The notes under the pieces were generated by a model, which searched no databases, was not told the DNA's origin, and saw only the letters and a program-made list of their open reading frames with translations. Of a stretch of DNA of 64,000 bases, positions 45,501-57,738 are shown piece by piece. Source of the stretch: Monocercomonoides exilis (taxonomy: Eukaryota > Preaxostyla > Oxymonadida > Polymastigidae); NCBI GenBank assembly GCA_001643675.2, contig LSRY02000015.1, positions 1,442,001 to 1,506,000 of the forward strand, written 5' to 3'. A program made the translations under genes and the position numbers. Every line of letters begins with the position of its first letter. The first letter of the stretch is position 1.

Positions 45501-48500
45501 GTTTCAGTTTCATCGTTGAATGTCTTGTCCTTGACCATTGAGAATTGTCCGTTGATTTCTCTTGATGGAATCAATGCTGCTGGTTCATTCGCTTCCATGA
45601 ATGTTGAGGATATGAGCTCGACAGGAAATAGTGTTTTGTTTGGGATGGCGAATGGAGCATCTTTTTCGATTAAAGATTCAACACTTTCAGTGAAAGCATC
45701 TTCGCAAGCAGATTTGCCATCAGGATCCATTCGAGTAATTTCCACAAATTCAGCCAAGACGCTGAAGCTCACAAACAACACGATGAGTGGATTCAAAGGA
45801 GATGGAGGAGATGGAGGAGCAATGAAATGCACACTTGGAAGAGATTGCTCACTGGAAATTATTGGAGGGGCGATGTCTGGGTGTGAGGGCAATGGAGGAA
45901 ATGGAGGAGGATTGTGGGTTGAAATGGAAGAAGGATCATCATTCACTGTGGGAAATATGACAGATGCTGACTCAGCAAGGGCAATATTTCCAAATGATGA
46001 AAGTGATTTATTTGAACTTGTGAGCTGCAAGGCAACACAAAACACAGGTGGAGAGCACGGATATGGAGGAGGGATTTATCTTCATCTGGATGATGAGGCG
46101 AGTTCATTCATTTTGAGGGATGTTTCATTTTCTGGATGTGATGCCAGAGAGGGGAAAGAAATCTTCATTAACTCTTATGATCTATCGAGTGTGATTAGCA
46201 GAACATCGATGGGATTTGAAGTTGATTTGAATAACTTTACGAAATTGAATGGATTCGAGAGATCAACATTGAATGATGCATTTGCCATCCCGCTGGTGGT
46301 GTATCTGTGGGATAACTTTTCAGGGTCTGCCTTTGTTGGAGGAGGATCATTGAGCCATGATTTTTCGATATGTGGATATGAGTTATTTCCATGCTCCACA
46401 ATCGCGAAGGCAGCATCGGTCCATTTTGAAGGGAAGAAAAAAGACATAACCATTCTTGAATCATTTGCCTTTGAGGATGAATTGAGCTTGAGGACAGATG
46501 AATGGAACGTCAAGGCAAAACAGAATGAGATGAAATGTGAGGTTGCCGATCTGACAGAGGGAACGCAAAGTGGATTGATTGAGAACTCAGTTTCTGTGTC
46601 AATGACTAGCATTGTATTTTCTTTGATTCAATCGCTTTCATCTCATGAAAGTGTGTTTGAATGTCATTCTGAGAAACTCACACTGAACAAATGTGGGATG
46701 GAAGGAGGGATTGAGGCTATTTCAACAGTATTTGTGAGTGTTGTTGGAGGGGCTGTGGAGGTGAGTGAGTTTTCAACAATGAATATGAGAATAGAAGATT
46801 CATCGTTTTTCATTGTTGAGGGAAGTATTAATTCAAGGCCTTCAATGAACATGACAAACAGCGATTTTGGAGAAATCTCATTTGGCGATGGATGTATTGT
46901 TGAGTTCCACAACGGAAATATCGAGAAGATAACAGGATGCACATTTTCATCGATTACTCGTTCGAAGGGAAGTGGAGGGTGCATCAGCATTACGAACGAT
47001 GGTTATGATGGAAGCGATTGCAAAGTGGAAATAAATGACTGTACATTTGAAGAGTGTGCTGTTGAAGAAGAAGGAACTGAGATTGGAGGTGGTGCACTCT
47101 TTTGTGAAGCATCTTCGAAAACGAATCTTTTGATAAATTTGTGTTCGTTTTATTGTTGCACAGCTCCATATGAAGGGGAAGAAGTTGGATATGGAGGAGG
47201 AATCATGTTGAGCTTGTTGAGTGAAATGGGCGAGGCAACATTTATGATATCCTCTCCAACTTTTTCTTCTGACAAGCCAAACAATGCAAGGTTTGGGAAG
47301 GATTTGTTTGTTTCGTCTCCATCGCTTATCAGCAGTATCAAGAACGAAACCCTGCCATTTGTGAATGATCGACTGGAGATACTGACCGAAGACTCGATGA
47401 GAGGGTACGATGGAGGAAACAGAGAGTGTGCAATCCCACTGATCTATTTCTGGAAAGAGGTTGGGTCGAGTGTGCATGTGGCGAGGGAAGGAAATAATGT
47501 GGTTGTGTGTGGGCTGTTGGAGTATCCGTGCGGGTCTGTTGATTATGGGCTGAAGAGAGGGAGTGGTTTGGGGATTTGGTCGATTGCCATTCAGGGGACT
47601 TGTGATGTGAGGAATGAAATGAGTGTGAGTGGGATGAGGCTGGAAGGAACAAATGGCGAAACAGACAAAATTCAATTTGTGAAAGCGATTGAAGGAGACA
47701 AGGGCGCTGTTGTTGAATGCAAAGGAGTTGTTCAATTCAAAGAAGTGGGGATGGTGATTCCGACTGCCTTCGATAACGAGGCAAGCATCCTCATCCAGAC
47801 AGGCTCAGATGCAATCAATACGAGTATTGCAGGTTGTTCAATTCACATGAGTGATAATGCAGAAGGTGAATTGACATTTGTATTGATAAGTGCCACAAAA
47901 GGAATTGTCGAGATTGAAAAGACAAAGATGGCAGGGTTGGCATCAATGCATGAGATAATGAGCATATCAGTTGGATGTGTGATAACCATGAGCGATGTGT
48001 CCTTTGAAGAAATATCATTGAGCGAGAAAAGTGCAATTGCGATGAGTGAAAGTGAGATTCCTGGAAATGGAAATGATAATGCAGAAGAAGAAGAGTGGAA
48101 TGTTCTGTTTGAGCAATGTTCGTTTGTGAATGTGAAGAACACAGTGCCAAACAACCCTTCATTTCTTTTCTGTGATATGCAGAATGAAATGAAATTGAAA
48201 ATGGAGAATTCGACAATTGATGGTTGTGGATCTGCAAGCTCGAATGAAGGAGGAGGCATGTTTTTCCTTCTCAACGAGAGGGGAAGACTGGAAATGAATC
48301 ACACAAATGTGACAGAATGCTTCTGTTCGAACAACGGGAGAGGCGGAGGATTGTTTTTGAAAACGCAGAGTGTTGCAAAGAAGTCTTTGCCATTTGTGCT
48401 GTCGAACATCACATTCAAGGAGAATGTTGCACTGAAGGGGAGAGATATGTTTGTGAAGTGCACAGACCTTGACTCGCAGATAAGTGAATCACAGTTCCTG

Positions 48501-51500
48501 ATAAACTTTGGGGAGCCGTTTGTGAAGGAGCTGGCGATATGGGGATGCACAGCAGACGATTATGGGGACGAAGAGGATCTGTTGGGGAGGGTGTATGTGT
48601 TCAGGAGCGAATTCATATTTGTGTCATCGATTGTGGGGAACAGCAGCAACAGCAAGAACTGTGGGGAAATGAAGGGTGCATGCTCATCGCTGAATGTTGG
48701 GGTGAGCCACATCATTCCATCGGATTATTCGCAGCTGCTGATATGGAATGAGACAACACTAACTGGTTCATGCTCAGCTCAAAAGGTGACAATCAAGTCG
48801 ATGGAGGCAAGCAGGAATGCTGAGATAAAAGTGAATGAGATGAGCTTGGCTGATGGAGTTGTGACAACATCAGAGACTGTTCGAATTGAGAAAGTTTCAT
48901 TTGTTTTTGGTGTAATGCAGAATGTTGTCTGCCCGTGCTTAATACACCAAGCGAATGGATCTCTAATTCTCGAATCTGTTTCATTCTTATCAGAGAGCGG
49001 ATCAATGGAGAATTCACAAACCCTTTTTGACTTTTCTCTGCTGGTTGTTGAAAATGGGATATTTGAGGCAGATCGATGTGGTGTTGGGTGCTTGAAATTT
49101 TCAAAGTCCATGTTTCAGATATTGTGCTCAGAAAGAGCAACATTTGAAGATCTGACTGTTTGCAATGCCCAATGCACAAGCTCAGCGATTGAATGTGGAA
49201 AGAACGAGAAAGTGATAATTTCAAAGTTGGCAGCCACAAACATTTCTCTCCAAGATAGAAGCCTTATCTCATTTGAAAATGGCCATTCTTCACTCGTTTT
49301 ATCTTTGGCGTTATCATCATTCACAAATATCAGCCGATTAGCATCCAGGCCTAGTGTTGTTTGCGCAACTCAACCTCTGGCCGGCTTGGAGATGTGCAAC
49401 TGCTCTATTCGTGAGTGCATATCAGATTGTGTGAAAGGAAGCCAAGTGGCAATTGCTTTGGCAGAAAGTGCTTTGATGGATTTGTGCCAGTTTGAGGGAA
49501 GCATGGCTGATAATACCGAAGAAATAAATGGTGTGAGTAATAAGATCTGTCAGTGGAATGGTTCAGTTGTTGATTTTTCGAAGAGTTCTGTAATGATAAA
49601 AGACACAACAATCTGCAACTCCTCAAAGGGAGGGATGACAGTGAGTGGAGGAAATGCGATAATTGAGAAAGGAGAGTTTTTGAATAGCAATCCATCAATA
49701 GCAAATTACCCATCACTGAGAAGAAATATCATCTGTTCAGATTCTGGAACATTGAATGTGATGAGTCTGAAAGGAGGAGATGGATGGGAAAGAAACACAT
49801 CACTTTGGATGTTGAATTATGGATGCAGCTTTGAAGGGATTATTTCTGAAAGAGCATCTTCATTTTTCATCCCAGTGTTGGAGAGTGTTGAAGCAAATGA
49901 GAAAGGAGCAGAAATGGAGATTGTATTCAAAGGGAAGCTTCTGCTGCCTTGCAACTTGTCATTCATGATTGTGAAACAGATGGGCGATGAAAAGCAGATA
50001 GAGAAATATGAGTTTGATGAAAGTGAATATGCTTCAGAGACAGAAGTCGAAGGGAGGCTGAAAAGGGAGATAATTCGTGAGGCAGGAGATGAGGAAGAGG
50101 TGAGAGTGAGCATTCTGTTTGGAAATGCCAAAAACCCATCATCCACTGATTCTTTCATTCTGAAGAACAGAAGTGAGCCCAAGGCTAATGGAGATGAAAG
50201 GATTGTTGAAGGAGGAAAAGAAGGGAAATCGTATTGGTTGTTGATTGTGATAATCATGGGCATCATATTGTTGATTGTTCTGATTGGATTTATTTTATTT
50301 ATTGTTCGATGGAGGAAAGTGAAGGAAAGAAATGAGGAATTGCAAGAGATTGTGAATGACAACATCAGAAAAGATCCCAAAGCATTTGAGATGGTTACGA
50401 TGGAGATGTCACCTGAGGAGCAGTGGAGAAGAGCAGAAAGAGAGGCTGAGAAGAAGAATGATGAGAGGATGAAGAAGAGAGTGTATGAGAAAAGCTTGGG
50501 ACACTCAGAGTCTTCAGAGCATCTTCTCTCCGAGAGTGGATCAACTGAATATATCCTTGGAAGAGACTCAGACAAGATCCCTCAATGGATGTCGGAGAAA
50601 GATGAAGAAGAAGAGATAAGGAAGAGAACACCTTCGCCATCAATTTCTTCCACTTGCTCAACTGATTCAGATTCAACATTTGTTCGAGGGGAGGATTTGT
50701 GTCCTACAACCTCGTCGATGTCGAACTTGGTTGATGCAATGGCCTGTTCATCGCCTCATGAGAAGCTGATTGTGGATTTGAGGGATTCATTGTTCATGCT
50801 CCTGCATGGGAGGAATAAGACAAAAGAGATGGCGATTGGAAGTCTTCAAGAGAGGGAGCAAACAGCTGCTCAGATCCTGTTCTGGGTGGCTAATCTCTCA
50901 CTCCATTCATTTGATGAGATGGAAAACCCTCTTCAATCATTGAATAATCTGAGTCCGCACATTGTTCTCTTCTCCGAGCACATGGTCATCTGCATTGTGA
51001 TGCATTCTGATATTTTACTAGATGATGATTCAGATTCATCATCCATTTCATCATCAACCGTTGTGACATCTGCCAGTGGCAATGATGATGATGAAGACTC
51101 TCTGCCCTCATCTGCCTTTGAGGAAGAAGATAGTTTCAAAAAAGAGTGCCTGAGGTGGAAGGCGCCTGAGCTGCATATCAACAAGAAGATGGGGGCAACA
51201 AAGGAGTCAGTTGCCTTTTCGATTGGGATGATGCTGTGGGAGTGCTTGACCCTTCAAATCCCATTTGGAGACTATGAAGCAGAAGTGGCTGGGCAGAAGA
51301 TAGTGAATGGGGAGCGACCAAGGGTTGAGAAGATTGGAGATCCGTCGATGAGAGGGATCGTGGAGCGGTGCTTGTTGGAAGAGAGCAAGAGCCGGCCGAC
51401 GCTTGTTGAGATGAAACGAGAGTTCATTCAGCGGTTTCCGCCAGGTGCAGTGACACTGACGATTTCAGATGCGATTGACATTGGCAGCGGGGTAGAAGAT

Positions 51501-51599
51501 AGGAGCAAGGCCAGCAATGAAAGTGGATCAAGCAGGACGATTTATAATGAGAGCTCAATTTACTCACTTGTAAGGCCTGAGCGTAGAGATCGAGAGTGA
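42530..51599 (+). pseudogene. Frameshifted twin of the giant receptor-like gene
   Basis: The N-terminal part (42530-44125, about 532 codons) starts with a signal-like segment (NMILFILAECLRLTFCG) and is a diverged paralogue of the start of the minus-strand gene: both have CGGALYVHDN, TRGGGI and FCFFHNN. From 44126 onward the sequence is almost identical to that gene. At 45252-45257 there are six G where the other copy has five. This shifts the frame, and translation would end at 45292 after 920 residues. The remaining frame, open from 45228 to the TGA at 51597-51599, encodes the rest of the ectodomain, the transmembrane helix and the pseudokinase tail without further breaks. It may be a very recent pseudogene, a sequencing error in the G run, or a gene expressed as a truncated secreted ectodomain. 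Confidence 0.8.
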
Positions 51600-52004
51600 T
51601 GCACAAGCGTCACGGGTGAAAAACATTTGCATGGAAACTGCTTCATTGTTTGCACTGACATATAGTGAATCGATTGAGAGAAGTGGGCAAAACGTGAGCT
51701 AGCAGAGGGAGTTTTGATTTAGCGGAGCAAGCAAGAACCGCAAACGGGACAAAAGTCGTGGCTGAACAGCTTTGCTTGACAAAACGATGTGACTTCAATG
51801 ACAAGAGAAAGAAGAGTGGAGCAACCATACGGATGGTGTTGCTGCATCTCTGAAAATATATTGACAGTTGCTGTTGTAATTATATAGATGCCTTCATTTC
51901 ATCGTTTGGCTTCATCATTTTTTTTTCAAAGCATTCATCAAAAAAGCCTTAGTGAAAGCAAAATCATTAACTGTGGGACTTCGGTCCTTGAGGAATTGCA
52001 GAAA
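44126..52004 (+). repeat. Right arm of the 7.9 kb inverted repeat
   Basis: Inverted near-identical copy of 29515-37393. Differences I could find are at 46238, 46241 and 46245 (one cluster), 47366, 47370 and 47381 (second cluster), 47834, the extra G at 45252-45257, and one base in a T run near 51918. The arm ends about 400 bp after the receptor stop codon, just downstream of the conserved AGGAATTGCAGAAA. Confidence 0.93.
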
Positions 52005-52176
52005 TTTTTGATGGATAGTTTCTTTTAATGATTTTTTTAAGAATGAATAATTTAACCCAATTCACAAAAATGTATTTTTCACAGTCTTCGTAGATTTTTC
52101 TGATGAATGTTATTCTAACAATATGAAAGCATTTTTTTTTAGAGAAGAAAAAAAAACGTTGAAAATGATAATGTCT

Positions 52177-55100
52177 CTATGAAAGATGTGTTTCCATCTC
52201 TTTTTCCATCTTTTCAAGTTCCCTTTTCATTTGTAATGCCTTCTGTTTTTTCTTTTCTGCCTCTTTTCCTTTTTTATCTGATGCCAACTTCATAAGTTCT
52301 GGTGCATCCAAACGTGATGGCCCAGTAAGCCCAAATACCAGCTCTCCGTCGTCAATAACCTTCATAGCATCTCTCTCAGCTTGTGTTCCATCCTTCTGTA
52401 GCATAAACAAAGATACGGCTTCCTTTGCAACTTTTCCTGGCTTAACATTACCAGGAAGCAGCTTTGCATGATATTTGAAGTGTCTTGCAACAGAAAATGG
52501 AACGACCACAGGTAAAGCAGCTACAATTGTATCCTCCTGTGTTGGATTACCTGTAAGTTGTTTGATAATTGACAATGATGTATCAAATGGAGCGCTGTTT
52601 GAAGTGGTTGAAGAAATGGAAGAAGAAGAAGATGATGATGATGATGATGGCTGATTTGATTGAGACGAAAAGATGCCCTCTTCTACATCTGCGCTTTCCT
52701 TATCTTTCAGCGTTAAATCCTCTGATAGTTCTTCAATCATAGCTGATTCAAGGTAATCTTGCCTCAAGAGTGGGCAATCTCTCATCTTGTGGCCAAGCTG
52801 CTTGCATCTGAAACACACAAGTTTAGACGAAGCCAAGTCTGATGCAGATGAACTATCTCCACTTACACTTGCATCACTCGAAGGAAGAAGCTGTGAAGGA
52901 TCGATTCCAGAAGAAGCTCCAAAAAATGATGGTGGAAGTTCAGGGATTACATCTGTAACTGGAGGAACTGTCGAAGATAAGGCATCATCATTTTGTAGTT
53001 TTGATTGCGTGCTTGGCTTCCCTGCTTGCTGTTTTGAAGTTGGCTTTCCTTTGTCTCCTTTTTTCCCTTTGCCTTTCCCTCCTTTGAGCGCTTCGTCCTT
53101 TTCATTGTCTTTAAAAGCGCTTCTTGCTTCTCCTTCATCTTTCACAAAACGAGGAAGGACTTCGCCTTTCTTCCCCTTTATCAGCTCCATCCGAATGCGC
53201 CGTTCTTCTTCATCCTGATCAGCATACTTCTCTTTGATCTTCTTGTATTTCGATCGCTGACCTCGTTTCAGCTTTGTTGGTGGAACAGCAAGTGGCAGGT
53301 CATCCATTTTCGGTGATGGTGAAGACAACTTTGATTCAACAGATTTTGAATCAGATTTGTCTCTTTTTTCTTGTTTTCGTTTATCTTGTGTTTTTTTATC
53401 TTTTCCTCTTTCTTCGTCCTCCTCCTCTTCTTCTTCTTCTTCTCTATCTTCTTCTTCTTCTTCTTCATTGGATTCTCCTTCTGAATCATTCTTTTCTTTT
53501 TTCTTTTTTTCTTCCTGTTCTCTTTTTTGCTCTCTTTCAAGCTGCCGCCTTCGCTTCGCCTCTCTTTTTTCTTCTTCTTTCTTCTTTCTTTCTTCTTCCT
53601 CTCTCTTCCTCTCTTCTTCCATCCTTCTTTCTTCTTCTTCGTCAATGATATCATCATCTGCATCATACACACACTCCTTCACTCCTTTGCTTTCTCTTCT
53701 CTTGATGCTATCCTCGTCAATCACAAACATCATTGCATAGCCCATCGCCCCTCCATTCGCACTGCAATTCCACCCTTGACTCCCACTGCACCCAGGAATG
53801 CTGCTCAGCTGCGGGATTTCGTTGTGCTTGCCCAGTACCAAAAACGACCCTTTCCCCATGTACATCCCAGACGGCGCTGCCAGACGCACTTGCTCCGCCG
53901 TCACCCACCACGCATCCACATCCAGCACTCCGCTGGCCCATGCACGCGAATGAGCTACTGCCATAATCCCTGTCTCCGCAAGCGTGCGTGGCGGAATGGG
54001 CGGAATTTGATATGCTGAATGGCCTGACCTTTCATTGTCAGAGCTGTCTTCGTCGCTTTCATCCTTATTTTCTTTGCTCGAACTTCCTTTTTTATATTTG
54101 AGTGATTTGTTTCCCAGCACATTCTTGATGATAAGTGTGGCTGCTCCATCGATGTTTGCATGTACATATACGTCCTGCTTCTTCAGATACCTTCGCACCA
54201 ACATCTCGTTCGTGATGGCATCTCTCCCACACAGCACAAGATACCCGTCAGACGATATAAACCACACAAACTTCTCAAACCAGAACCGCTTCCGCATCTT
54301 CTTCATCTCTTTGTACCCTTTCAGCTCCGTCTGCTTCAGCGCCTGCTGCACTCTGCTCTGCGCCGCCTTCAGTGCCTCCATCGCCCCAACCTTCGCCTTC
54401 TTCAGATCAGACGACAGGTCCTTCTTCTTCTCAAAGTATGCTCTGCTGTTTCCATGTGCACTCAACGCCAAGTCGAGCGATATCGACAGCATTCCGTCGG
54501 TTGCCTTCTGACGCGGATTGGGCTTGCCCTGATTGGATCCTGCGCCTTTGCCTTTCTTCTGCTGCTGCCGTCGCTCACGCCTCAGCTGCCGCTTGCCTTT
54601 GTTTTGACTCCTTTCGGCTTCTTTTTCCTCTCCTTCTGCTTCTCCTTTCTCTTCTTCCTCGTTTTTCGCTTTACTTCTCTCTTTATTCTCATCAATTTCT
54701 CCATCACTTTCTTCCCCTTTCTCTTCCCTCTCCTCTTCTTCTTCTCCTTTATCTCCTCCGTCTTCCTCGTCCACCGACTTCAGCCGCACCACAATCTGGT
54801 TCGCCTCTAAATGCAGCTCCTCGATTATCTTCACCGTCTCGTCGCCCATCTGCTGGTGGTTCCGGATGATCCCTTTGATCTGCGCCCAGTCCATCCCCGT
54901 CGCCACCAGCGAGTTCACCACATCCAGACACCGCTGCACAACGTCTGCATACGCCTCTATCGTATGCCCCTTGGCTGTGTTGAGCTCTCTCTGGTAGTCG
55001 ATCTGGGACAGCCGCTGCTGCTGCGTCTGCTGCACAGCCTCCAGCCGCGTCAGGGCGGCTTCCTCGGCAGCAGACTTCGAAGAGCGCCCTTTTATTTCCT

Positions 55101-56777
55101 CGATCGTGCTGAAGTAATCGTCCAGCGCCAGGTCGAAGGACGGAAACTCCTTCACGCCGTAGCTTCCGCACTGGGGCTGGAGGGAGTCTGGTGAAGAAGA
55201 AGAGGAGGAGGAGGAAGATGAGGAGGAAGCTGGGCGGACTGAGATTTTCTTGACGATGTTTGAAAACATGATGGGGAAGAAGTCGACGTATTCCTCTGCC
55301 AGCTCATCTGCACCAGAATCTTGTTTTTCTTGTTTTGAGTCTGAAGATGACTCAGCAGATGAAGAGGCAGATGATGAAGGAGGCATCGTTGATTGAGCCA
55401 TTCCCAACAGGGATGCTGCGCTTGATGCAGAGGACGAGGAAGGAGGAGCAGATGATTTCTTAACCCATTTGAATAATATATAGCCTTTTCCCCTGATCAT
55501 CGACCTGTCGTGCAGCATGTGCTCTGTCTGTTTATGGTGATAAGTTGGCGCGTTGCAATTTATTTTATTTCAATTTATTTCATTCGATAAACAAAATGGC
55601 AAGCACATCCCATCCATATGCAAATTATCCGCAGAACATGAGATAAAATTCATTGAAAAATAAAAAGCGAAAAATATATAGCAAAATTCAAACATTCAAA
55701 AATGCTTCTGTCAAATCCTTCACAAATTGTGCATCTTGAGTCAAAAAAAGACAGTCGGCTTTTCCCTTTTGAGTAGAAACATCTGGAAGTTTCGGAATAA
55801 GATGCAGCGGTACAGCTTCCTGTGGTAACGAAAGTTGCACATTCGGATCAATATTACAACGATCAAGGCAGTAGTCAATGATATCTCCTCCGTATTCAAC
55901 GGAAGGCATCAGAAGCGCACGAATTGACCGATCTTTTTCTTTTTCTTTCCTTTGTGGCTTCTGCTTCTTCGAGGGAGCAACTGATTTTCCTTTTTCATTA
56001 CTCTTTTGGCCTTTCGTGTCTGTGCTCTCTTTTTCTCTTTTTTTACTCTTTTGTTCTTTTGCTGCAATTCCTTTGACAGCTTTATCATTTGCCTCTATCT
56101 CTTTGACTTCTTCTTCCTCTTCTTCTAATGGAGGAATAATTTCATTGGGATTTTCAACCCCGAACAAAGAAAGTGAAAGTGACTTAAAAAGACTCTTAAA
56201 CAAAAACTCCTCATTCATGATATCGTGTCTTCGAATTTTATCTAATTTATACGTTTGTCCCACAACCAAGTTATACTGTGGCTCAGGACGAGGAAACATA
56301 ACGCATAGAATTGTTTGACGGAAATCTGTCACAATGATGTTTCCAGGAGCATATAACTCTGCAATTAGATGATATCGATTTTCGCCTTGACCAAAAACAA
56401 TACAAATAACGCGGTCAACGCCAAGTTGAGCCACTTGTTCAACTTTTCTTGTCCTTAGATACTGCCTAGACTATTTTATATGCATTAAAGATTGATTATT
56501 AACAATTCAAACACTTTATCAATGTGAGCACAAATAAAAATATTTAAACTTTTTGAACAAATTGTGATTGTTTTTCTTTTGATTCGCGCATGAACTTTGT
56601 TGAATGCATTCGCTTTCCATTTTCAATAAGGATAAAATGTTTCGCAGAATCAATTGAAAATTTCAAAAAAATAGTGTTTGCGTTCAAATCATAAATGTTA
56701 TTTAAGCGTGTTCCAATTAGAAAATTTAAAGATCCAGCCTCAACAACTGTATCAACAAATGAAAATCTATTTTTCAT
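52177..56777 (-). CDS. NEMF/Rqc2/Tae2-type ribosome quality control factor, 3 exons
   Basis: NEMF/Rqc2 binds 60S subunits with stalled peptidyl-tRNA, recruits the Listerin E3 ligase and can add C-terminal tails. Exons 56777-56550, 56470-55694 and 55527-52177 are in phase and encode 1,451 aa (human NEMF 1,076). The start MKNRFSFVDTVV and LNNIYDLNANT match the NFACT-N domain. Asp9 and the DR pair at 95-96 (QLGVDRVI) correspond to the residues needed for tailing in yeast Rqc2. A coiled coil follows. The NFACT-R/DUF814 domain is near 745-805 (WFISSDGYLVLCGRDAITNE, KQDVYVHANIDGA). A CCHC knuckle (CFRCKQLGHKMRDC) is near 1239, and the NFACT-C domain near 1340-1375 (VVVPFSVARHFKYHAKLLPG). K/E/S-rich insertions explain the extra length. 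It shares a 171 bp divergent promoter region with the Rac-like gene. Confidence 0.93.
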
Positions 56778-56948
56778 TTGTTTTTTATTAATTATACATA
56801 ATGGGAAATTATGGTTTCGTTTCTTTCACAAAATTGAAATACTTGGAACTTAGATATTGTTATTATCAAGATTATTATAAAAAGCCAAATATACAAAAAT
56901 GATCGGAAACCATAAATTGGCTAATTGTGTTGTTGTGGTGATCGAAAA
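56778..56948. promoter_or_regulatory. Bidirectional intergenic region between NEMF and Rac genes
   Basis: Only 171 bp separate the divergent start codons, so both promoters must be here or extend into the genes. It is AT-rich, and I recognise no named initiator or TATA motif. Confidence 0.5.
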
Positions 56949-57738
56949 ATGTCAGCTGTTACTGTATGAGTTTTATGCTTTTGCTTCAAATGAATTCAAG
57001 CCATTTTAATAATTGTTAATTGTTTCACATTTGTTTTTATTTGCATCATCGATATTAATAAGGATGTTAAATGTGTTGTTATTGGAGATGGTGCAGTTGG
57101 TAAGACTTGCATGCTTATGTCTTACACACAAAACAAATTTCCAGATGACTATATAGCAACTGTTTTTGATAACTATGAATCACTACAAGTTGTAGATGGA
57201 AAGACAGTACATCTTCAACTTTGGGATACTGCAGGACAAGAGGAATACGACAGATTGAGATCTCTCAGCTTCCCAGATACTGAAGTGTTTCTCATTTGCT
57301 TTTCAATTTCTGATCCCGCTTCTTTTCAAAATATTGAAGTGAAGGTTTATTATTATTTTATAATAATTCAATCAATTTATTTATTGTATTTTTGTATTTC
57401 AGTGGATTCCTGAGATTAAGGAATTTATCAAAGGAGTTCCAGTTATTCTTGTAGGAACAAAGGCAGATTTTCGAGAAGCGCCTCCTGAGGGCGTTAAGTT
57501 GGTTCAAAAGGAGGATGTTTGTTTTTCTTCTTAACTTTTTTAATATCTTTTCTTCTTTTTCTTTTTCTTAATTTAGGCCGAGCAAATGGTTAAACGCTTA
57601 GGATTAACAGCATACGTTGAATGCTCTGCTAGAACACAACAAAATTTGTCAGCTGTATTTGAAACAGCTGCTCGTTCAGTTCTTCAGAAAAATCAACCAC
57701 AAGAAGCAAAGAAGAGTGGTTGCTGCACTGTATTGTAA
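56949..57738 (+). CDS. Rac/Rho-family small GTPase, 4 exons
   Basis: A membrane-anchored GTP switch that controls actin and signalling. Exons 56949-56963, 57063-57344, 57403-57516 and 57577-57738 are in phase and give 190 aa, the normal length for Rac. The first exon encodes only five residues (MSAVT). All G motifs are present: GDGAVGKT (P loop), TVFDNY (switch I), [13 protein letters not shown] (switch II), GTKAD and [31 protein letters not shown] and the Rho insert region fit Rac more than Ras or Rab. The C terminus CCTVL is a CAAX box whose final Leu predicts geranylgeranylation. TAA follows directly, which shows that TAA is a stop codon in this genome. Confidence 0.94.
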
